A stretch of DNA of 64,000 nucleotides from Lineus longissimus (taxonomy: Eukaryota > Nemertea > Pilidiophora > Heteronemertea > Lineidae): positions 1,302,001 through 1,366,000 of the forward strand of contig NC_088316.1 in assembly GCF_910592395.1 (NCBI RefSeq), written 5' to 3'. The notes under the pieces are model-generated. The model worked only from the letters and a program-made list of their open reading frames with translations. It was not told the DNA's origin and ran no database searches. The stretch's first letter is position 1, and every line of letters starts with the position of its first letter. The translations under genes were made by a program, and so were the position numbers. Positions 1-11,769 of the stretch are shown here, in pieces.

Positions 1-445
1 GCGATATAACTCGCATGTAGCAGCGATTTAAATAGTTAGTTTGCGGGGCGCTTATAAGAACATCACAATCCATCAAGTTTGAAACAGCTATTTCTCGGTC
101 CAATCTTGGTCCAGTCTTCCCCACTTCCCGGCCACTTCATCATCACCATTTCTCATTTAAAGCACCCGAAGTGCCCGCCTGTAGGCCGATTTTATGAAGT
201 ACAATGCATTCAAAAAACAGAACCTTCAATTTGAGAGGTTTTATTCATGCCAACTTACTGGCGGTAAACGTCAATCCTTAAGTCTCCCCTTTTAAGAATG
301 GCTAAACGCACAACGCCGGTAGGTCGGCATGGGTTTCATTTGAAATACCCTATAGTCGTAGAATCTTCCGTCACATTCAGCTTGTCCGCACCGTCCACCT
401 GCGTCTGCTCGCACCAAGTTTGCACCCAGCTCCGTTGCCTTTCAG
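1..445. other. Sequence upstream of first visible exon; foldback repeat fragment at the left edge
   Basis: No exon could be supported before the acceptor at 445. The first 55 bases match one arm of a foldback repeat seen complete at about 5354-5444: both carry a TTTAAA tract next to a GCAAAC core and a GC-rich end. The rest shows nothing I can identify. Earlier exons of the gene starting at 446 presumably lie to the left of the window. Confidence 0.35.
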
Positions 446-3400
446 ATCAGTAACCAGTCGGACCTGGTGACTAACCCCCACGGGCAGACCCTCGATGGCG
501 ACGAACCCCTCGCAGTGCTACAAACTATCGGCGAAGAAGACTATGAAAATCTGTCAGAGAATGCAGAGGACGACCAGGTACAGCATTACAACAATTTTCC
601 TGTGTCGGAACGGCATACGGCCTTGGACGCATCGACCTGCCCCACACATGTTCCCCTCCTCTTCCCAACCTTCACGTCTCATAGCCTGACCTTCTCAATG
701 TGCATAGTGTCGTTTGCTTCAGCTTTTTTCAGCCTTTTTGATACGTACGATTTCAAACTGATGCGAAAACGTCACCTTCTCCACACACGTTCCCCTCCGT
801 TTACTTGCTGTACTATACATAAAGGTATCCATTGTTCATCCATTTATACAGTAGTAATGATAATTTACAAGAATGATGTAATCTTCTGACATTGTCTAGC
901 TCTCCCATACGAACAGCCTCGTCACCCAGTCACTGGAGCCAAGAGAGGAGCCACACATAGTCGGTAAGTATATCTTGATAACATTGACCCTCATGAAAGC
1001 GCTTTCATGGGTATCGATATGCCAATCTTGTATCCTGCGCATCTCTACTCGGTACTCGTTCGTGCGCACGCGCAACCGGATATAAAATCAGGAATTTATC
1101 TTCCAAATTCAGCCAATCGAGGCGCTGATTCCCTTCAAAGGAGTATAGCCCTTGAAGTTCATTGCGCTTACGTCAGTTCAGATGTACATGTAGAATGAGT
1201 GCACAGACTAGGTGTGAATATGACTATCTATTTCCCCGATAGATAACGAGAGTGGCGCCGCCAGTGCCTCTGAGGAGACCAAGTCCGAGGACGAGTTTGT
1301 CGGCATGTCCGTGAAGGGAGGCAATAGCAACGATACCAACAAGCTGCTGGCTCCATTTTCTGTCGGGATAAGAATGAAGGTTGGTTTATTTTTTCATGAT
1401 AACTCCTAGTTCAACATTGAATCGATGAAATAAAGCAATGCGAGCGTTGTTACCAAATAAAGCCGAATGAGTACACCGTATGTCACTTCGCCAACGATGC
1501 CGACTTTTCTGGTGTATCTGAACAGAAGGAAAAGCAACCAAGACATTGTTAAACTTTGTTTAAATAAGTCAGTGTCCCTTAAGAGATACAAACCTTTATA
1601 GCATTGGTGGTAATACGTAGATTCTTGATGTCAATCCAGCAAGATTCGAATTACTCCAGAACATCTTCGGTAAGTTGATCATCTCAGTCTGTAATCAAAA
1701 GTGCTGAGCTGCACACTTCGGCCACTCTTTGTTTCTTTTGGAAATGGCACTGTTGAGGCATAGTCGGCAATAGTCACACTTTCTCAAAGCTACTACAATC
1801 CCTGTATGCCCAAGCTGTTGTCACTGTCGTGGGAAGGCGAGCTGGCTAAGTCTTATATCAAAATACAAAGCTTTTAACTGCTTTTAGCGCGTTCGTACAC
1901 AGTGGCACCTTAGACAGGAGAGGAGCCATGCAACTATATCTTCTGATCAGAAGTCTTGTTCTGAAAATGTCAAGCTGGAACCTCTTAAAACATGAGATGC
2001 TCAGATTTTGCAAAGAACGGAAGCTTTGGTACTGGATCAATCTTTCAATGAGGAGATAGCTAGCATTTGCTGCGGAGAAAAAGTAGGCTACGCTATATGC
2101 ACGGTGCAAGTATCACTCCGCAACCGTTACCAAGACCAGGCTTGAAGATTGGTGCTGAATATTCATGATTTCTAATATTTCAGCGAATCAGGAAAGAATC
2201 TTCGGCCCTCCCGCCAATCAACATCCCGATGGCCGAAATGGACCCATCAGATTTCCAGCCCCACCCGTTCTACCTGACCCGTGAGAAGACTTGTGCCTCG
2301 TCCGTGATCCTGCCCGCGGCGAGCAAGGAGAAGGAGAGGGCAGAGAGGAGGGCGTATCTGCAGCTCGGCGCTTTGAAGGCGGGGGATGTCTTTGTAAGTC
2401 GGAAGCCCGTCATGTTGACGTTTTCAAACCTTCTTAGTAACAATTGGAGTTTTGATATAAAGGTTACATTAAGATTTTCATGATACAAGGAAGTCATCAT
2501 GAGTTCGGTAACTGGGGACGAAGAGAGGCATGTATGAATGCATGTACAGGTAGTTTGTACTAGGAATAAACAGATTATCTGACAATTTCATTTCAAAAGT
2601 GCTACGGACCCAGCTAGGTTATACAACCAAAATTGAAGTAATAAGTTTTTTGGTACAACGGAAATGATAATTTGAATACTATATTGACCAGTTGACAAGA
2701 ATAAAAAATATTGTGTGTTCGAGTAATTTACTTTTCCGAATCAGTGTTGATAATAATTTTGGCATATTCAGGGCTTGGATACAATACATTTCGGTACGGA
2801 TAAAGAGGTAATGTATATAACACTAGCTATACAATAGGAACTGTGCCTACAAATTTGCTTCTTCCCCTTAAAGATAGGTAGTTTTGCTATCCAAAAATTA
2901 CACTGGAGGTTCCTTCAACAGTCAGGCAAGGAAGCCCGTTTTGCCAGTTGTCGCCTAATCGGACTACCATATCGAAATTCCTCGATCGACACAGGAGGTA
3001 CCACGGCATATAGACCTACCTCGATCGGGGGTTTGACGGAGCGATGCTAGCACGTTGCTGAATATCCAAAATGGAAAACGTATCCAAATACATTTTAAAA
3101 AGTGAGCGAATTCTCGCTGAATCTTACCGCTGCCGGTTGTAACCACACCAATAGACAGACTGAGTGAATTGGTAAATCATTATTGAAACCAGAAAGGACG
3201 TAAGCAAGTATAAATGTGCCCTCTTTGCGCAAACTTATAGAAATGAGATGGGCGAGAGTGCGGTCAGGACCCCAGACTCGGCGCGGCTGGTCGAATTATC
3301 GTATGCGAAGGACGACATAGCTCGTTCGGGCGGCAACTCGCCTTCGGGCATCCTTGCCTAATTCTTCCAGCCTTTTCCAATGACATAAGCCGTTTTCCTT

Positions 3401-4664
3401 GGTGTTGATTTTGCTTTTTTAGTCATGTTATTTCAGCTAGTTGATTTGGACACGCTTGTGTTTAGTAGTTTCATCCATTTTGTGTTTGATTGCTATGATT
3501 CAACTGCTGGCGTCGCCCATGGTTGTCGGTTTTAGACAAAAAAGCTAATGGTAAAGAATATAGAACGTGTGCTAATCAAAGATCACTGCAGCAGAGGATG
3601 CCTATAAGTTAATTGAAGATTTAAAACGCCTCTGTCACAAGATGATGAAAAATAAGTCAAACCTCGTTGATCACAGCGGTCCTTAGTGTCGCTACCAAGG
3701 AAATAATTTGGTGGTAAAGGTTCACTTTGAGCCCCATTAAGAATAGAAATTCCTTTGTTGTCTAACCAAGAGTGCTAGATATCAATAAATATAACCATTG
3801 ACATTTCTATTTCAGGGCCTAGAACATATAGAGGCTCCAGTTGCATCGGAAGGTCCAGGGTTCAGCTTGGTAGGTACATGTATATGTCTTTCACGCTCTT
3901 CGCGGAGAACATTTACACAGAGTTTAGTATGGCACTACTGTATATAGCTTCACTGCTCACTGTAGTCTACCTATAGCCATATTCTAACAGAAGCGAATAT
4001 GAACGTGCCCAGAGTATGTCCTGTAAATGTAGCATAACTCAACTGTATTTTCAGGTAAGCGATGGGGCAGAGGTGATCAGGATAAGCAAGCGATTCTTCT
4101 TACAAAATGCCAAGAACAATACCATGCTCAAGGTGGACACGTTGGTAAGAATCTTCACGTAGTCGATGGACTCGTCTATCTTATATCAACTGTACAATCG
4201 GCCACCGTGCAATTCATAGAGACTGGGATCCGGCAAATCGTTGACATTTGCGAAGTCGTATGCCTGGAGATAGTGGCTCCTGGTCAGTGTTTAGCATTTG
4301 CTTGTGATCCCAAACCTATAGCTGCTCCAATTGGTTGATTTCAAAATTTCAGTCAGGAAACGATGGCCTGATTGATCAGATCGAGGAACCTTAAGAAGTG
4401 TTTATAAAATGTTGAATGAATGAACCCTCATTTCCTTTTTAGCATAAACATTACCTGAATAAGGAGGATGCCAAGACCGCCCTCTATCAGCAAGAGGTTT
4501 GGTCCAAATACAAGAGTGTGCTGATGCAACGAATAGTCAAGAAAGTTCTACAAAAACATTCACCGAAACATAAGAAGCCGAAAAGTCAATTAGATGCACC
4601 ATTAGGACACACACCCCGGTCAATGGGGAGTGAGGTGCTTGTTTCAAGGTCCCCGCGAAAATAA
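446..4664 (+). CDS. Cyclic nucleotide-binding domain protein, CNBD2-like (C-terminal exons, partial)
   Basis: Seven exons join without a frame break: 446-577, 900-963, 1243-1379, 2184-2393, 3816-3869, 4055-4144 and 4443-4664 (stop TAA). They encode about 302 residues; the N-terminus is outside the window. The early part is acidic and low in complexity (Glu/Asp/Ser rich) and probably disordered. A charged Lys/Glu/Arg helix is encoded by 2184-2393. The segment VSDGAEVIRISKRFF (4055-4144) resembles the last strand and helix of a cNMP-binding fold as placed in CNBD2-type proteins. The tail is basic, with a W-x-x-Y-K motif. In the CNBD2 family this domain lies in sperm and ciliary proteins. The family call rests on a short segment seen by eye, so another cNMP-domain or charged cytoskeletal protein is possible. 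The exon chain is more certain than the name. Confidence 0.5.
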
Positions 4665-5906
4665 TTTATTCCCTCACTTGTGATTGGTCAGTTCAGAAAA
4701 CAAACCCGATGAAGCAGGATTGCGACCTTCTGATTGGCTAATATAATACGATAGACTATTTTGGATGTGAGTGCCTGATTGCCTACCACAGGAAGCCTTT
4801 TTCTCGTTACAAAGTTACCTTCCGCGTGATCTTCAGCCTGCTCTGGGGAAGATAGGACCTCGGCTGTAGAATCTCGCATCCTCCGGTAGCAACCCTTTGT
4901 ATCTTTCCCAAAATAGACTCAAAGTACATTGTATGTGAGTGTATTTTCGAAACAACCCAAAGGCCCGCTATGGGAGATGCAATCTCGATTCGGTTTCATT
5001 CAATGGACCATGAAGAGTCTATTACGTGATACATATAGAGCAGCAGCATTAACCACTAAGCGACGAGGCTTCTAGGAATGTGGAGAACACAAAGCTAAAA
5101 GTTCGAAAAAGTCAGTGTTGTAAAATGTGTAAAAGGTGTATTTCCAGGATGTATAGAACAAAATGAATACACCTTTCTTATCCGCCGTAACATTTCACTC
5201 CTGGAATTTTATTTTCGCAAATAATCGAGATTCTGGGAAGTAAAAATATTTTTTCACTGGAAAACGGAAAGAAATTACGTCGTTATCCGCCAAAACAAAA
5301 ATCCTGATCGTGAAAAATTTTAATGATATTTTCGCGAATTGCATGTTCGCGTTTAAAGCCCCCGCAAACAAGTGATTTAAACCGCTACGACTTACGATTT
5401 AAATCGCACGCGCCGATAATCGCTCGTTTGCGGAGCGCTTTACAAAATCGTCGTCTGCTATTTCATTAGACGTGATAGTGCAACGTCAGGGTGCCGTCAT
5501 TCATCGACGTCATTATACATGTACTTTATGACATTCGAAAATGGAGGCACACTACCCTGGTTTATCTTGATATTGTACGAATGACTTTAAAATAAATGAT
5601 TGAAGTATTACAATTGTTTGTGACGTAATTTGCACAGTTCAGCATGGCCAAGCAAATTGGTTCTCCACGCCTCCGCAAGAAGCCAGGGTTTAACGCGGTG
5701 CATGTTGGGTGCCAATTTGCATGGCGAATGTAAAGCAGTACATGTCACATGACAGGAAGTCTCCAATCATCTCTTCCCAAGGAAAGTGACGAGCAATACT
5801 TTCGAGGCGAAAAGAAGGCGAAAAGAAGGTGAAAAGATCGAATCACATCATGAGTTACCAAAATCAAATAGATTTATGGTCTTACATAAACTCCTATATC
5901 ACCCTG
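4665..5906. other. Intergenic; short foldback repeat
   Basis: No gene is seen. An AATAAA at about 5591 could serve the upstream gene but is far from its stop. At about 5354-5444 two arms of roughly 25 bases, each with a GCAAAC core beside a TTTAAA-like tract, face each other in inverted orientation. Related arms lie at 1-55 and 54313-54345, so this is a dispersed MITE-like family. Confidence 0.4.
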
Positions 5907-6929
5907 TCATTGTGTCTCGTCAGAAATATGTGGTCTTTTTTTGATGAAGCTGCAACGAAAAAGTTTGATAAAATCCTCTCTGAATCTTTTGACCCCAAGG
6001 ATATAAAGATAAAAGTTGACAGCGTGGTTGACGAACATCATGGTATCCCCAACCTCATTCGTGATTTTACGGATGGCAGCTTCGATTGGCGTCCACGGAG
6101 CGGGCCGAAAGACAGTCCAGAAAAGGATATCAAAAGTGACCGGGAAGTAACACAAGATAAATACCCAGGATACTAATATCAACATGGCGTTCAATTGAGA
6201 CTCTTTCTTCCTGCTTTTGGCATTTTCTTGTGACAGCTCAGCGCGTTGCTTGCGCCGCCGAAAGAGAGCGATGACGATTATGATGTTGCATAAAAGGACG
6301 ACGATTGGAGCGGTCCAAAGTCTGACCACGACAGTAGTAACGTAGAAAGCGTCGTACATCCAGGCAGGAGTGAAAGGGCACTGGGCCCTAAAGATGGCGC
6401 CCTCCTGTATCCTGAAGTTTCGAGTGAAACACGGCGCGGCCAGAAATGCGAAACATACACTCAAGCCAAGGACGGTCTTCCTGGCGCGTGCGACTGTGCA
6501 GATTTGACTCGCCTGCAACGGTTTGCAGACGCTAATCGCCCGGTCGACCGTCATGCAGACGAGAGTCCAGGCAGACGCGTTGATCAACCAATGAGCGCCA
6601 AAGAAGTATCCCTTGCAGTAGGCGTCTCCCATTTCGATTGCAATGCTCGGATAGTGGGTTGCAATCCATCTTATGCCCACAACGACGCTGCAACCGATGA
6701 TGTCGAAAATTGCGATGATTTTCATGAACCAGGTCGTGCTTGCGGTGGAGTAATGCCGACCGCACAGCACCAGGAGGCTGAGGGCGTTACCAACGACCCC
6801 AATGAATATGACAATTGGGGGACCAATCCGCACTAGCATTGTGACGGCATATTCCAGGCCCTCCAGATACGAGTCAACCTGGTGATGGTTCGAGATTTCT
6901 GTGGCGTTTTTAAAGCTGCCTGGCATCAT
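5907..6929 (-). CDS. Intronless class A (rhodopsin-family) G protein-coupled receptor, paralogue 1
   Basis: A single 340-residue exon with seven hydrophobic segments. TM1 carries the GNALSLLVL motif (GN as in class A). The TM3 Cys (GDAYC) can pair with the ECL2 Cys (AQCPF). The end of TM3 reads VDRAISV, so DRY is DRA. TM6 contains CYFP in the CWxP position, and TM7 has NFYLY in place of NPxxY, followed by a helix-8-like VKRFREDF. N-glycosylation at NAT (residues 8-10) fits an extracellular N-terminus. These changes are typical of expanded invertebrate peptide or chemosensory-like receptors related to FMRFamide/TRH-type receptors. The ligand cannot be inferred. The neighbour at 9552-10568 is about 75-80% identical by eye, so this is a tandem duplicate. 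Long ORFs on the opposite strand are shadows. Confidence 0.9.
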   Translation of the reverse strand: MMPGSFKNATEISNHHQVDSYLEGLEYAVTMLVRIGPPIVIFIGVVGNALSLLVLCGRHYSTASTTWFMKIIAIFDIIGCSVVVGIRWIATHYPSIAIEMGDAYCKGYFFGAHWLINASAWTLVCMTVDRAISVCKPLQASQICTVARARKTVLGLSVCFAFLAAPCFTRNFRIQEGAIFRAQCPFTPAWMYDAFYVTTVVVRLWTAPIVVLLCNIIIVIALFRRRKQRAELSQENAKSRKKESQLNAMLILVSWVFILCYFPVTFDILFWTVFRPAPWTPIEAAIRKITNEVGDTMMFVNHAVNFYLYILGVKRFREDFIKLFRCSFIKKRPHISDETQ

Positions 6930-7218
6930 AATGAGTGATAGCCGCTATATAATGCTAAAGACTTCCACCGATGAAATCAAGCGTCGTAGAAAAAAAGATT
7001 AGACGATTTGCGTGAAAATATTGCTCTGAAACGACCCTTAACCGTATAGTTCCTAACAAATATTGGATGAGGACATGTGATGCGGACTTTTTTAAACCGT
7101 GAGCAATGGTATAAAGAATGCACACCTTGTCCTGTTGGCCAGTATGCAGTTTAATCAATTCGCCCTTGTCCAAACCTGCATGTGCTCCAGTTCAGTTGAA
7201 TCAACAAGATGCGCATTA

Positions 7219-7261
7219 GCTCCGCAAGATCGTACAATGTACACCGACAAAAACCGTCGCG
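7219..7261 (-). promoter_or_regulatory. Conserved upstream block of GPCR paralogue 1
   Basis: This block, about 290 bases before the receptor start on the minus strand, aligns with 10643-10692, which lies 75 bases before the second receptor. Shared words on the plus strand are CTCCGCAA, GATCG(T/C)ACAATG and ACACNGACNANAACCG. It may be duplicated promoter or 5' UTR. In one minus-strand frame both copies read as similar peptides with third-position changes, so a short upstream exon is another option. Confidence 0.4.
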
Positions 7262-8182
7262 CGCCTAGCATTCGGACACTTCGCGTCGTCGTTTGGTCGA
7301 TAACCGAGTTGAATGTGGCGCAGCAACTGATCATCCTGAACCTCATGTAGCCGGGGTCAATCCAACTGATGAACCTCGGCCGTACGGATGGGGATATCGA
7401 AAGTCGCATTTCCTATGCTGCTGATAACGGCGATTCACATTATTCTACTACGCCACAGCCTGGGTTGATAGTTTTGTGACCGGCAAACACACTATCAGCG
7501 ACCCGGTTCAGGGGCCAGCGACTTTTAGAGAGCGTCTGAATGTCCACTCTTCTGCACAATCGGAAAGCCAACCAACTTCTGGGCCTGTTCTAGGGTGATT
7601 TTCAGTCAACTTTCTCACAGATGGGCAAATGGAAAGAATCTCCGGTCGATATACAATCACTTTGCCTTGTAACATACCTAGTTAATTATGGTTTATGACT
7701 TGCTGTAGACATACTGGAAGTTAATATTAGGGTTTGTAAAATGAGTATCGCGATATTTGTGGCACGATTAAGTTTAGCAGCGTGTAAGATGAGATGCAAG
7801 TATTTCTGTTTTCAGGAGAATGTATTTTAGTCTAATTTATAATATACATGTACATATTATGACTTCAACGCTGTGAGCGGAAAAAGCGTACCAATGACAG
7901 TATGGGGACATTAGTAAATTGTCTCAAATAAATGACTTGTACATGTATATGCTAAGCTAGAGGCGGGGCTAGAGGTACCTTTCCAATTCTTCCTAACTTC
8001 TGACACTGGAGGTTTTGTTTGTTTGGTCCTGGCAATCTCAATGATCGTTATGAGTGTTGGTCGGTTCAGATTCTTCTGAAGTTGTTTAGGCCTAACGTTA
8101 GACCAAACGCAAGTAGGCCCAACGCTGGCAAATCCAGGAATCTGTGGTTTTCAATATACTCCTCCTCTCGATATTTTGTATA

Positions 8183-8347
8183 TGACGTAAGGAGTGAAAA
8201 ACCTGAATCTCAGGTTAAAACTGGCACGGTTATGAACAAACTCGCCCCAGTGCCGCAATTAAACAAATTCAGACACTGATATTGATCAATTGCCGCCATC
8301 TTGGATGTCGGCTTCCTGAGATTCAGGGTTTTGATAATCCTACGTCA
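8183..8347. repeat. Foldback (MITE-like) repeat with ~32-base terminal inverted repeats
   Basis: The left arm starts TGACGTA at 8183 and runs to CTGAATCTCAGG at about 8214. The right arm starts CCTGAGATTCAG at 8315 and ends TACGTCA at 8347. The arms are inverted copies with a few mismatches and small gaps around a spacer of about 100 bases. There is no coding capacity. This is the structure of a non-autonomous DNA element, but the family is not identified and no target-site duplication is clear. Confidence 0.6.
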
Positions 8348-9551
8348 TCCACTGCATCACCAGTTCGGACTGTAAATCTTATTCAGGCCGAATTAGTGCC
8401 ACTTTCTCTAATGAAACGTTTTATTCTATTCATAACTAAGAAAATATGATCTTTATAAATAATATCTGACACTTACTGCTGGGTTTTAAGATGATTGTAT
8501 GGAGAACTATAAACGCAGCGTAGTGCAGCAATCATTTTTGCGGGCTTGAGTGGTGATGCGTAGCCTCATTATAATAAGAAAGATTCTTTACTTTTCTATA
8601 TCCGCGGTACTGCTTTTCAAGATGGTGGCAATTTACTCGTTTCAGAGGCGTTGGAAGGAACGAAATCAGCGCCTCTAGTGTCAAGATTTGGTTGTGAACC
8701 CCGCTCGACTATTAACTAGAGGCACATCGACCAGGATAGCTCCGCTGTGGCAGAGTCGTGACAGCTAAGAATTTTCTAAAATACTGGTTGCTGTGCGTGT
8801 TTTATTCCACTCTCCACCCAGATCTAAAATGATACAAAGCCAGCCGAGCTGGCGATGGTGTTGTTTCGTATCTGAGAGGAAAATGGGAGAAAAAACTGCG
8901 ACGCATTTTGAAATAGGCGATAAAACTGGCAAACGCTCATAAAACCGAATGATGGATGATGATGATGATTCCATCTTGCTGCATTATTCATTCATGAAAG
9001 TACATCATGTGCGCCTAGCAATCGAAAAATATACTGGTCTGGAAGTCTCATCAACCGAATTCGACTGGTTCCATTGCGAAGACTGTCCTGATGACGCCGT
9101 ATTGGGGAATTCTAATTGGGCAATACATGTAGTCATTTATTCCGTGAAAACTTTGAGGCAAAGCAAGACGTTTTCGAAGCAGTAACGGCGCCGTTTGAAT
9201 TGCGTCAAAGTCTTCTCGATGAGCTGTTACTCATCTTGACCCTCGAAGTATTGACGTTGCTCAGCTTCCAGACAACGCGCGTCAAGATGGCGGAGACTAC
9301 GATCAAGGCAATACCGCTGGAAGTCCAGTATGCATTAAGCAGTTGAGCTGCACACAGTCTCCCTGATGGATGACTCCATTGTCATTGATAATGGCTCACT
9401 AGTTCAGAGGGTCAGCGTGCGCTCTGACATTTTTCGGATTCATACAAACACAGTACACTCCGGATGCAGTGGACCCTCCTCGTCCTGTCGCCGGACGATG
9501 CAGGATGACAAAAAGAACTGCAGGAGTCTTACTAACACTGACCAGATCAGA

Positions 9552-10568
9552 TTATGGTGCTTTATCAGAATGTGCACTGGGGTGACCTTTTTGTGAAGAA
9601 CTGCGTCGAAAAAGGTTAATAAAATCATTCCTGAACTTTTTGACCCCAAGAATATAAAGGTAAAAATTCAAGGCGTGGTTAATAAACATCATGCCATCAC
9701 AAATCTCGTTCGTGATTTGACGGATAGCGGCCTCTCGCGGCGACCAGGGAGCGGGCTTTATGACAGTCCAAACGAGAATATCGATGGCGTTGGGGAAATA
9801 ACACATGACGAATACCCAGGACACCAACATCAACATCGCGTTCAACTGAGCCTCCTTCCGACGGTTGTCAATCGCCTGCGACATTTCAGCGCGAATCTTG
9901 CGCCGGCGAAAGAGGGCGGACATAATTATGATGTTGCACAATAAGACGGCCACTGGGGCAGCCCAGAGCCTTACCACAACTGTAGTAACGTAAAAAACGT
10001 CGTACATCCAAGCGGGGGTGAAGGGGCATTGGGCCCGAAAGATTGCTCCCTCTTGTACCCGGAAGTTTCGAGTAAAGGACGGGGCGGACAACAGAGCGAA
10101 GAATATACTCAAGCCAATGACAGTTTTCCGGGCCCGAGAGACCGTGCAGATTTGACTCGCTTGGAGGGGCTTGCAGACGCTGATGGTCCGGTCGACTGTC
10201 ATGCAGACGAGAGTCCAAGCAGACGCATTTATCAACCAGTTTGCCCCGAAAAAGAACCCCTGACAGTAGGCGTCCCCCATAGCTAGCGAAACGCTCGGAT
10301 ATTGCGTTGTTGTCCATCTTATCCCGACGATGACACTACAACCAATGATGTCGAAAGCTGCGATGATTTTCATGTACCATGTCGTGCTGGCGGTGGAGTA
10401 GTGCTGGCCGGTCAACACAAGAAGACTGAGAGCGTTACCAACGACTCCCATGACTATGATGATCGGAGGACCACAGCGTACAAGCATCAAGTGGGAATAT
10501 TTCAGGATCACCAAGTAAGAGTCAACGACTTCTCGCGGCCCGGTGGCGTTTTTGGAATCGCCTTCCAT
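9552..10568 (-). CDS. Intronless class A G protein-coupled receptor, paralogue 2
   Basis: A single 338-residue exon, co-linear with the receptor at 5907-6929 and about 75-80% identical through the seven-helix core. It has the same hallmarks: GNALSLLVL in TM1, GDAYC before TM3, VDRTISV at the end of TM3 (DRY replaced by DRT), AQCPF in ECL2, CYFP in TM6, and NFYLY replacing NPxxY in TM7. The N-terminus has an N-glycosylation site (NAT, residues 8-10). The two proteins differ most in both termini and in the third intracellular loop (SQAIDNRRKE here, SQENAKSRKKE in the other), which suggests different coupling or regulation. Ligand unknown. Both copies are full-length and open, so neither looks like a retro-pseudogene. 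Confidence 0.9.
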   Translation of the reverse strand: MEGDSKNATGPREVVDSYLVILKYSHLMLVRCGPPIIIVMGVVGNALSLLVLTGQHYSTASTTWYMKIIAAFDIIGCSVIVGIRWTTTQYPSVSLAMGDAYCQGFFFGANWLINASAWTLVCMTVDRTISVCKPLQASQICTVSRARKTVIGLSIFFALLSAPSFTRNFRVQEGAIFRAQCPFTPAWMYDVFYVTTVVVRLWAAPVAVLLCNIIIMSALFRRRKIRAEMSQAIDNRRKEAQLNAMLMLVSWVFVMCYFPNAIDILVWTVIKPAPWSPREAAIRQITNEICDGMMFINHALNFYLYILGVKKFRNDFINLFRRSSSQKGHPSAHSDKAP

Positions 10569-10642
10569 TACAAAGATTTTTGTCTTGGTACATGTAGGTC
10601 TGTTTAAACAATCATGTCACCTTCGTCCAAATTAGTTGAAAT

Positions 10643-10692
10643 GCTCCGCAAACCGCGCGATCGCACAATGAACACAGACGAGAACCGGCGGT
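10643..10692 (-). promoter_or_regulatory. Conserved upstream block of GPCR paralogue 2
   Basis: Counterpart of 7219-7261. It lies 75 bases upstream of this receptor's start codon, so it is likely in the 5' UTR or core promoter and was duplicated with the gene. About 30 of 43 positions match by eye. Confidence 0.4.
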
Positions 10693-11163
10693 CGTCGTAC
10701 ACGACGAAAATCGTAACTTGCGCGCTGGCTTCGTTGCGCCCAGGTGATGCGCGACAGGTGAGATATAACGACGTCCTTGGTTTGGCGGCACTGACTGTCA
10801 CTTCATATCATCTATCAATGCCGATGTCTTCGCCCAGGGCTAGTTTTCATTTCCTCTTTGATTTTAACTTGGCTCAAATGATTGATTAAATTAGAAACAT
10901 ATCAGACAATAGCATCTCGCTTTATTTTTTTCCTGACAAATCCTGTTATAAACATAATTATATCCTGATACAATAATATAGCTTTTGTTTTATTCCATCA
11001 TAAATATAGATTGGTTAACAAATTTTAGAAGCATGACATTTGATAGCTTGAGTTTTATACAGGGTTCGTGAGTAAGAGTTTTTCTCCTGTGTATAAACCG
11101 GTCACAGGTAGAGGTTGCATTGCTGGAATGAATTTAGCACGTCAAATAAACAACAGAAATGTT
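10693..11163. other. Intergenic between GPCR 2 and TIMM10B
   Basis: AT-rich, with no exon seen. It separates the 5' side of the second receptor from the 3' end of TIMM10B. Confidence 0.35.
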
Positions 11164-11169
11164 TTTATT
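11164..11169 (-). terminator. Likely polyadenylation signal of TIMM10B
   Basis: TTTATT on the plus strand reads AATAAA on the minus strand, about 600 bases past the TIMM10B stop. The intervening 3' UTR would include the degenerate tandem repeat at 11203-11700. Not verified by transcripts. Confidence 0.4.
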
Positions 11170-11202
11170 CTAACTTGCATACAATAGTAGTAGGCCTAAT
11201 AT

Positions 11203-11700
11203 TGGGTACTCTCGTCAACACTGGTTTCTCCCATCAAGGTGTTTCTAAACCTCTCCAATGTAAGTAACTCCATTCAAGGCATTTTGAAACCTCGCTAATG
11301 CTGGTCACTCCAATCACAGTATTTCAAACCTCTCTGACATTGGCTAGTCCAATCAAATCACGGCATTTCAAACCTCTCTAATATTGGCTACTCCAGTCAA
11401 GATGTTTCTATCCTCTAATACTGGCAACTCAAAACAAAGTGTTTCTAACTCAACATTGGTTACCCGTTTTCTCCCATCATGGTGTTTCTAAACCTCTCTA
11501 ATGTTGGTTACTCCAGTCAAGGCATTTTAAAACATCTCTTTGTTTGTGGTTACACCTATTAGGGCATTTTGTAACCTCTCTTTCATATTGGTTACTCCAA
11601 TCAAATGTTTTCTAAACCTCTCTAATGGTGGTTTATACTACAAACATTGGTTACTCCAATCGAGTTGTTTTTAAACCTCTTTAATATTCCACAACAAATC
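11203..11700. repeat. Degenerate tandem repeat (~45-base unit) in the TIMM10B 3' UTR/downstream region
   Basis: About ten imperfect copies of a unit built from AACCTCTCTAAT, then TTGGTTACTCCAATCAA, then GGCATTTT or TGTTTCT. Spacing varies from about 39 to 60 bases and copies are heavily diverged, so the array is old. Confidence 0.7.
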
Positions 11701-11769
11701 AATGTCTTCACTGAACCTCTCATCTATCATGTCTATCTAGGGTCAGCCCACTACCAGACCATCATTTTC

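Larger units (their letters stand above)
6930..9551. other. Intergenic between the two GPCRs; foldback and short repeats
   Basis: No coding exon could be supported. Contents: the receptor-associated upstream element at 7219-7261, a foldback repeat at 8183-8347, a short ATG/GAT run near 8950-8970, and several copies of the palindromic motif ACATGT, for example near 7850 and 7940. Confidence 0.4.

Noticed and set aside
1621-1669. Possible extra exon of the CNBD2-like gene (good acceptor and GTAAGT donor, reads ILDVNPARFELLQNIF)
   Set aside because: At 49 bases it would break the reading frame between the phase-0 exons at 1243-1379 and 2184-2393. Kept out of the model; it could be a real exon if another unseen one restores phase.
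6504-6836. Long plus-strand ORFs over both GPCRs (also 9675-9944, 10029-10286, 10302-10607)
   Set aside because: Antisense shadows of the receptor genes, at the same relative positions in both paralogues and with no domain.
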